NCBI GenBank assembly: GCA_945860325.1
Contig: CAMARL010000017.1
Coordinates: forward strand, 1-18,166
DNA from: Spirosoma fluviale
GTDB lineage: Bacteria; Bacteroidota; Bacteroidia; Cytophagales; Spirosomataceae
Length of the DNA stretch: 18,166 nucleotides
Direction of reading: 5' to 3'
Part shown: one piece after another, positions 16,083 through 18,166 of the stretch
Layout: every line of letters starts with the position of its first letter
How positions within the stretch are numbered: the stretch's first letter is position 1
Position numbers and translations under genes: made by a program
The notes under the pieces: generated by a model
The model's input: only the letters and a program-made list of their open reading frames with translations
Databases searched by the model: none
What the model was told of the DNA's origin: nothing

Positions 16083-16529
16083 TTAGTGGATTTGTGAAGT
16101 ATGATTTTTTGTATCCACTTTTTCTATAATATTTAAAATAAATCCCTTTTCATCGATTATAAAGGTAGTTCTAGCAATACCCATATATGACTTTCCATAC
16201 ATAGATTTCTCAACCCATACTCCATAAGCATTTAGTATAATATGCTCAGGATCAGATAACAAAGAAAAACTTAAATTGTATTTCTGTTTAAATTTGACAT
16301 GAGCCTTATTTGAATCCGCACTAACTCCAACAACAACAAATCCATTAGCCTGCAAATAGGATAAATTTTCATTTAAATTACAAGCTTGAGCTGTACATCC
16401 AGGCGTGTCATCTTTAGGGTAAAAGTACAAGACCACTTTAGATCCTTTAAGAACTGATAAATCGATTAATTTACCATCAGAATCTTCAACTTTAAACAAA
16501 GGTGCTAAATCTCCAATTTGTAATTTCAT
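16083..16529 (-). CDS. bcp: Thioredoxin-dependent thiol peroxidase (peroxiredoxin Q/BCP)
   Basis: The 148-residue cytoplasmic protein reduces hydrogen and organic peroxides with electrons from thioredoxin. Peroxidatic Cys45 lies in YPKDDTPGCTAQAC and Cys50, five residues on, is the resolving cysteine, the spacing of the atypical two-cysteine PrxQ/BCP group. GVSADSNKAHVKF and ARTTFIIDEKGFI are further family blocks. Length is slightly below the 150-156 common in the family, ending at a normal-looking KNHTSQIH. ATG at 16529 overlaps the stop of the upstream gene by four bases (16526-16529), so translation is coupled. It sits inside a central-carbon operon and may shield those enzymes from oxidation, which is inference only. 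Confidence 0.95.
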   Translation of the reverse strand: MKLQIGDLAPLFKVEDSDGKLIDLSVLKGSKVVLYFYPKDDTPGCTAQACNLNENLSYLQANGFVVVGVSADSNKAHVKFKQKYNLSFSLLSDPEHIILNAYGVWVEKSMYGKSYMGIARTTFIIDEKGFILNIIEKVDTKNHTSQIH

Positions 16530-17134
16530 AATATCGTTAAATCAAAAAGCTTTTCGTTTGTTAAATAACCAGATAATAAATCTCCCTTTTGAACAGGACC
16601 TACACCTGCTGGTGTACCAGTAAAAATATAATCCCCCGTCTTTAAAGTAAAGTATTTAGATATATCTTCAATAAGCTCGAATACATTCCAAATCATCAAA
16701 GAAGAGTTTCCAGATTGTACTAAATTCTCATTCAGATTTAAATGAAAATTAATATCATTGTCCATGATGGAAGAATCGAATGGCAACATTTTACTAATAA
16801 AGGCAGAACCATTAAATGCCTTAGATTTTTCCCAAGGCAAACCTTTTTCCTTTAATTTAGATTGCAAATCCCTAGCAGTAAAGTCAATACCTAAACCATA
16901 CGAATCAATATATTTGTGTGCGAATTTAGCTTCAATATTTTTCCCAACTTTACCAATTCTAAAGACCAATTCTAATTCATAATGAACATCATTTGAAAAA
17001 GATGGGTAATAAAATTTTGAATCTTCCAACAAAGCTGTGTCCGGCTTTATAAAAATCACAGGATCAGTAGGTTTATCATTTGATAACTCCTTAATATGAT
17101 CTACATAATTTCTACCAACACAAATAATTTTCAT
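16526..17134 (-). CDS. Fumarylacetoacetate hydrolase (FAH) family protein
   Basis: The 202-residue protein spans the FAH-family fold with metal-binding acidic residues in HYELELVFRIGK (Glu53, Glu55) and GIDFTARDLQ (Asp84), and the family end motif IFTGTPAGVGPVQKGD. These single-domain members include oxaloacetate decarboxylases, acylpyruvases and 2-hydroxyhepta-2,4-diene-1,7-dioate isomerases; sequence alone does not separate them. Its place between sucC and a peroxiredoxin gene, 3 bases after sucC, fits a role near oxaloacetate or TCA-cycle repair, which remains inference. The ATG at 17134 gives a full-length product (family about 200-220 residues). Its stop overlaps bcp by four bases. Confidence 0.88.
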   Translation of the reverse strand: MKIICVGRNYVDHIKELSNDKPTDPVIFIKPDTALLEDSKFYYPSFSNDVHYELELVFRIGKVGKNIEAKFAHKYIDSYGLGIDFTARDLQSKLKEKGLPWEKSKAFNGSAFISKMLPFDSSIMDNDINFHLNLNENLVQSGNSSLMIWNVFELIEDISKYFTLKTGDYIFTGTPAGVGPVQKGDLLSGYLTNEKLFDLTIL

Positions 17135-17137
17135 ACC

Positions 17138-18166
17138 CTACTTTAATATTTCAGAAACTAATTTAGCCGCATCTTTAAGTAACACAGCTGAAAAAACTTT
17201 AAGGCCAGAATTATTAATAATGTCAGCGCCTTCCTCCGCATTTGTACCTTGCAAACGAACAATTATAGGCACCTTAATTTCTCCAATATTTTTATAGGCC
17301 TCAACAACACCATTCGCTACCCTGTCACAACGGACAATACCACCAAAAATATTAATCAAGATTGCTTTCACATTTGGGTCCTGAAGGATGATTCGGAAAC
17401 CAGCTTCTACAGTCTTAGCATTAGCTCCACCCCCAACGTCTAAGAAGTTAGCGGGTTCACCTCCAGATAACTTGATTATATCCATGGTTGCCATCGCTAA
17501 ACCAGCTCCATTAACCATACAGCCTACATTGCCATCTAATTTGACATAGTTTAAGTCATTCTCGGATGCTTCCACTTCCAATGGATCTTCTTCTGAAACA
17601 TCTCGTAAAATAGCCAGATCTTTATGGCGATAAAGCGCATTATCATCTAGATTAACTTTCGCATCTACAGCCAAAATTTTATTATCAGATGTTTTTAAAA
17701 CAGGATTAATTTCAAACATAGATGAATCAGTATCTACGTAGGCATTGTACAAACAATGAATAAATTTAACCATTTCTTTAAAAGCCTGACCGCTAAGACC
17801 TAATAAAAAGGCAACTTTCCTAGCTTGGAAATCTTGAAGACCCACTCTAGGGTCAATCCATTCTTTTATAATTTTCTCAGGTGAATGCTCAGCCACTTCT
17901 TCAATATCCATTCCACCTTCAGTGCTAGCCATAATCACATTACAAGCACGACCACGATCCAAAAGAATCGATAAGTAATATTCTTTAGTTTCAGATTCAC
18001 CAGGATAGTATACATCTTCACTGATCAAAACCTTATTTACTAATTTCCCTTCTGGACCAGTTTGATGCGTAATTAACTGCATTCCCAAAATCTGAGAAAC
18101 TTTTTCTTTTAACTCATCTAAGTTCTTTGCTAATTTAACTCCTCCTCCTTTACCCCTACCACCTGC
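17138..18166 (-). CDS. sucC: Succinyl-CoA synthetase (ADP-forming) beta subunit, 5' end outside the window
   Basis: The reading frame runs without a stop to the window edge, giving 342 visible residues that begin AGGRGKGGGVK, the ATP-grasp loop found at about residue 50 of SucC. So roughly the first 50 residues are missing. A TTG at 18088 is internal, not a start. The protein forms the beta half of the alpha-beta complex that makes ATP (or GTP) from succinyl-CoA in the TCA cycle. SSMFEINPVLK, LDGNVGCMVNGAGLAMATMD and ANFLDVGGGA, then the C-terminal CoA-ligase motif INIFGGIVRCD, are all as expected. FAH-family gene starts 3 bases after the stop; sucD is not in view. Confidence 0.96.
   Translation of the reverse strand, partial: AGGRGKGGGVKLAKNLDELKEKVSQILGMQLITHQTGPEGKLVNKVLISEDVYYPGESETKEYYLSILLDRGRACNVIMASTEGGMDIEEVAEHSPEKIIKEWIDPRVGLQDFQARKVAFLLGLSGQAFKEMVKFIHCLYNAYVDTDSSMFEINPVLKTSDNKILAVDAKVNLDDNALYRHKDLAILRDVSEEDPLEVEASENDLNYVKLDGNVGCMVNGAGLAMATMDIIKLSGGEPANFLDVGGGANAKTVEAGFRIILQDPNVKAILINIFGGIVRCDRVANGVVEAYKNIGEIKVPIIVRLQGTNAEEGADIINNSGLKVFSAVLLKDAAKLVSEILK

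Noticed and set aside
18086..18088. TTG at 18088 as the start of sucC
   Set aside because: The frame continues to the window edge with recognisable SucC sequence (AGGRGKGGGVK), so this codon is internal.

Overview
This window looks like ordinary chromosome from a low-G+C member of the Bacteroidota, probably a Cytophagales-like lineage. Four things point there: a transketolase split into two adjacent genes, a lipoprotein-anchored TamL-type outer-membrane barrel, possible TAnnTTTG -7 promoter boxes with A-rich rather than Shine-Dalgarno start contexts, and tRNA genes without an encoded CCA. By eye the G+C is about one third. I see no mobile element, phage gene, CRISPR array or rRNA. No species is named because the sequence alone does not settle it.

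Layout, left to right. (1) 1-300: three minus-strand tRNA genes (Ser-GCT, Pro-TGG, Arg-TCT; the last is cut by the window edge). A candidate -7 box lies just upstream, and a long hairpin with a U-rich tail sits between Pro and Arg. (2) 361-6437: gltB-gltD, the two subunits of glutamate synthase, read leftward. Their 202-base leader holds a candidate -7 box, a hairpin plus U-tract and a 9-base direct repeat. (3) 6640-9204: a tight leftward cluster of a degenerate Bat-like membrane protein, a small TPR-like exported protein, purC and a STAS-domain protein. (4) 9269-11211: rightward alaA (alanine aminotransferase) and a YhhQ-type queuosine-precursor transporter, joined by an ATGA overlap. (5) 11208-14243: trmH (leftward) and tamL (rightward) head to head, with start codons that touch. 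(6) 14251-18166: a leftward gene string of sucC (5' end outside the window), a fumarylacetoacetate-hydrolase-family gene, bcp, and the two transketolase halves.

The content is mostly housekeeping: nitrogen assimilation, purine synthesis, TCA cycle, pentose phosphate pathway, peroxide defence, RNA modification and outer-membrane assembly. The genome is very compact. Several neighbours overlap or abut, convergent genes share stops or leave 7 bases, and no independent terminators are visible there, so coordinated or antisense transcription is likely. No gene longer than the boundaries given was missed, and no gene-free stretch exceeds about 200 bases.

I do not see a clearly new multi-gene system. 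The least explained parts are the Bat-like/TPR-like pair fused to the purC-STAS cluster (two ORFs in one frame, separated by a single stop), the strand-specific hairpin inside the tRNA cluster, and the gltB leader.
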